From an uncultured bacterium (GTDB lineage: Bacteria > Bacillota > Clostridia > Oscillospirales > Oscillospiraceae): DNA of 7,025 nucleotides. Made by a program: the position numbers and the translations under genes. Below are positions 5,970-7,025 of this stretch, one piece after another. The stretch is from contig CAJMLC010000104.1 of the NCBI GenBank assembly GCA_905214155.1, positions 1 to 7,025 of the forward strand, in the 5' to 3' direction. Numbering within the stretch: position 1 is the first letter of the stretch; the number at the start of each line of letters is the position of its first letter. The notes under the pieces were generated by a model. It saw only the letters and a list, made by a program, of their open reading frames with translations, was not told where the DNA came from and did not search any database.

Positions 5970-6002
5970 TTTTTTTTAGATTTTTTCGCTTTTGCACGAA
6001 AA
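5970..6002. promoter_or_regulatory. Phased A/T tracts upstream of the phosphoribosyltransferase promoter
   Basis: T runs at 5970-5977, 5981-5986 and 5990-5993 and an A run at 5999-6002 have centres 8-10 bp apart, close to one helical turn. They end 13 bp before the -35 at 6015. Such phasing bends DNA and can act as an UP element that raises promoter strength. Function is inferred. Confidence 0.4.
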
Positions 6003-6014
6003 TGCAATTCCGGT

Positions 6015-6043
6015 TTGACATTTCCGCAGTTTGACACTATAAT
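6015..6043 (+). promoter_or_regulatory. Consensus sigma-A promoter of the phosphoribosyltransferase gene
   Basis: TTGACA (6015-6020), a 17-bp spacer and TATAAT (6038-6043) match consensus at all twelve positions. GTTTGACA occurs twice (6013-6020 and 6029-6036), the second copy lying in the spacer. Transcription should start near 6050, leaving a leader of about 46 nt. A promoter this strong is often held in check by a repressor; the doubled GTTTGACA is the only candidate site I see. Confidence 0.88.
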
Positions 6044-6058
6044 ATTCGTTGGAAAACT

Positions 6059-6075
6059 ACCGGAAACGATCCGGT
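6059..6075 (+). other. Hairpin in the phosphoribosyltransferase mRNA leader
   Basis: ACCGGA (6059-6064) pairs with TCCGGT (6070-6075) around AACGA, near the 5' end of the transcript and just before the ribosome site AAGGAG (6082-6087). The stem leaves the ribosome site free. It has no U tract, so it is not an attenuator as seen. Confidence 0.35.
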
Positions 6076-6095
6076 TTTGGTAAGGAGAAGAGGCT

Positions 6096-6653
6096 ATGAC
6101 ACATCGAATGACGATCGCGGGCGTCACGCGCGATCTGCCCATCTGCAAGGTGACGGACGATCTGTACATCGGCGCATTCATCATGTTCGGCGACGCCGAG
6201 ATCACCGTGGCCTGCGCGAAGGAGCTGCTCGCCCGCGCGCCGAAGGACTATGATTATCTGCTCACGGCCGAAGCCAAGAGCATCCCCCTGATCCACGAGA
6301 TGGCGCGCCAGTCCGGCGCGAAGACCTACTTTGTCGCCCGCAAGGGTCTGAAGGTCTATCTGACCGATCCGCTCTGCGTCGACGTCAACTCCATCACCAC
6401 GCAGCATGAACAGCACCTCTATCTCTCCGGCGCAGACGCCGCGATGATGCACGGCAAGCGCATTCTGATCGTCGACGACGTGATCTCCACCGGCGAATCG
6501 CTCCGCGCGCTGGAAAAGCTCGTCGAAGAAGCAGGCGCGACTGTCGCGGGCCGCATGGCCGTTCTCGCCGAGGGCGACGCGCAGGAGCGCAGCGACATCA
6601 TCTATCTCGAAAAGCTCCCGGTCTTCAATGCCGACGGCACCGTCAAGGCGTAA
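6096..6653 (+). CDS. Adenine-type (purine) phosphoribosyltransferase-like protein
   Basis: A 185-residue cytoplasmic type I phosphoribosyltransferase. The PRPP-binding signature is clear at 123-135 (ILIVDDVISTGES), with the two acidic residues followed by STG. LTAEAKSIPLIHEMA (56-70) is the usual early strand-helix element, and EKLPVF (172-177) is near the end, as in adenine phosphoribosyltransferases. The reaction would be base plus PRPP to nucleotide plus pyrophosphate. The N-terminus (DLPICKVTDDLYIGAFIMFGD) differs from the PGI-F-DI start of classical Apt, placing it in a divergent Apt-like group, so adenine is a likely but not proven substrate. ATG 6096 follows AAGGAG by eight bases. It is divergent from a purine permease, which fits uptake coupled to salvage, and it has its own consensus promoter and terminator. 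Xanthine or guanine are possible alternatives. I withhold the symbol apt for this reason. Confidence 0.88.
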   Translation: MTHRMTIAGVTRDLPICKVTDDLYIGAFIMFGDAEITVACAKELLARAPKDYDYLLTAEAKSIPLIHEMARQSGAKTYFVARKGLKVYLTDPLCVDVNSITTQHEQHLYLSGADAAMMHGKRILIVDDVISTGESLRALEKLVEEAGATVAGRMAVLAEGDAQERSDIIYLEKLPVFNADGTVKA

Positions 6654-6666
6654 GTACATCGAACCC

Positions 6667-6699
6667 ACGCGGCCCGCAGGGATGCGGGCCGCGTTTGTT
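6667..6699 (+). terminator. Rho-independent terminator of the phosphoribosyltransferase gene
   Basis: A perfect 12-bp stem (6667-6678 with 6683-6694) encloses GGGA. The tail TTTGTT is a broken U tract, but the GC-rich stem and its place 13 bp after the stop codon make the call firm. Confidence 0.85.
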
Positions 6700-6723
6700 C
6701 TGTCCTCAATATATCGTCCGCCC

Positions 6724-6783
6724 AAAGGCTCCCCTTGATTGTATCAAGGGGGAGCTGGCGCGCAGCGCCTGAGGGGATTAAGG
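6724..6783. repeat. Two-hairpin intergenic repeat
   Basis: GCTCCCCTTGAT (6728-6739) pairs with ATCAA plus GGGGGAGC (6743-6755), with one extra G. A second hairpin GGCGC-GCA-GCGCC (6757-6769) follows at once, then GAGGGG. I recall this design (AAAGGCTCCCC, long stem, AGCTGGC, short stem, GAGGGG) as a high-copy non-coding repeat in Oscillospiraceae-like genomes; that is memory, not a search result. No gene is associated with it. Confidence 0.6.
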
Positions 6784-6805
6784 CCATCGGTTTTCCGCCG
6801 CACCC

Positions 6806-6860
6806 TGTAGGGGGCCGATGCCCTCATCGGCCCTTCGGGCGGGCAATGCCCGCCCCTACG
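6806..6860. repeat. Palindromic GTAGGGG/CCCCTAC module with two nested stems
   Basis: The ends GTAGGGG (6807-6813) and CCCCTAC (6853-6859) are inverted. Inside, GGGCCGATG (6812-6820) pairs with CATCGGCCC (6825-6833), and GGGCGGGC (6837-6844) pairs with GCCCGCCC (6848-6855). The left half matches 3852-3873 almost base for base apart from one extra G. This appears to be a simple, uninterrupted form of the module found in the gap at 3858-4340. Confidence 0.65.
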
Positions 6861-6886
6861 ATTTCTATCGTACTTCCGTAGGTGAA

Positions 6887-6986
6887 TGTAGGGGCGCCCA
6901 TTGGTCGCCCGCAAAAGCCCCCTCTTGGTAGAGGGGGCTTCCCGCTGCGGTGGGCTTTCGGGCTGACAAAGTCGTCGGCCCCTACA
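6887..6986. repeat. 100-bp TGTAGGGG...CCCCTACA module holding other hairpins
   Basis: TGTAGGGG (6887-6894) and CCCCTACA (6979-6986) are perfect inverted ends. Inside is a 19-bp near-palindrome (6892-6910, one mismatched pair) and then the A-rich-flanked hairpin at 6915-6940. The remaining bases to the window end (6987-7025) show nothing I can assign. Confidence 0.6.
6915..6940. repeat. 10-bp perfect hairpin nested in the last module
   Basis: AAGCCCCCTC (6915-6924) and GAGGGGGCTT (6931-6940) pair around TTGGTA, followed by the small stem CCGC-T-GCGG (6942-6950). The order of an A run, a C/T-rich stem and a short GC stem resembles the repeat at 6724-6783, as if a relative of that repeat sits inside a GTAGGGG module. 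It looks like a terminator but serves no gene seen here. Confidence 0.5.
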
Positions 6987-7025
6987 GGATACACAGAAAA
7001 TCAGCAAAAAGGGACCTCCGAAGCT

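Noticed and set aside
5852..6095. Purine riboswitch or paired PurR boxes between the divergent purine genes
   Set aside because: The conserved aptamer core and three-way junction are not seen on either strand. The scattered CGAA/TTCG words (5931, 5998, 6046) do not make an inverted pair at the expected 16-17 bp spacing.
6057..6725. Minus-strand frame of 222 codons opposite the phosphoribosyltransferase
   Set aside because: It is antisense to an intact PRPP-loop protein and would start inside the region after its terminator.
3783..7025. CRISPR array
   Set aside because: The repeats are inverted, differ in length and have no regular spacers.

Overview
The window looks like chromosomal DNA of a moderately high-GC, Gram-positive gut Clostridia, most likely an Oscillospiraceae/Ruminococcaceae relative (Oscillibacter, Flavonifractor or Faecalibacterium type). 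The reasons are strong AGGAGG-type ribosome sites, classical TTGACA/TATAAT promoters, strong Rho-independent terminators, the gene content, and intergenic repeats with GTAGGGG/CCCCTAC ends that, from memory, are common in such genomes. The family-level placement is inference. No phage, insertion sequence, CRISPR array, rRNA or tRNA is visible.

Layout. Positions 1-175 hold at most a 40-codon open frame of uncertain status. A bidirectional terminator (212-256) closes the minus-strand operon that follows: a HAD-family phosphatase (2208 to 1552), then a MOFRL-type glycerate 2-kinase (1506 to 271). A divergent control region (2209-2397) carries a promoter for a plus-strand membrane-anchored SH3b-domain protein (2398-3738) that ends in its own terminator. 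A gene-free gap of about 640 bp (3739-4426) is filled by a composite repeat bounded by perfect 16-bp inverted repeats. Next comes a divergent purine-salvage pair: an AzgA-type NCS2 purine permease on the minus strand (5851 to 4427) and an adenine-type phosphoribosyltransferase on the plus strand (6096-6653), with both promoters in the 244-bp gap between them. The last 372 bp hold the phosphoribosyltransferase terminator and three further palindromic repeat modules.

How the genes may work together. The permease would import a purine base and the phosphoribosyltransferase would trap it as the nucleotide using PRPP. The HAD enzyme and glycerate kinase are probably co-transcribed and may handle small C2/C3 hydroxyacids, the kinase feeding 2-phosphoglycerate into glycolysis. 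The SH3b protein probably acts at the outer face of the membrane or in the cell wall.

I see no clear new multi-gene system. The parts that reward a second look are the repeats, which are confined to the gaps between genes; the inverted-repeat operator candidate over the SH3b promoter; the uncharacterised extracellular part of the SH3b protein; and the control region of the purine pair, which has a consensus promoter and no recognisable purine riboswitch.
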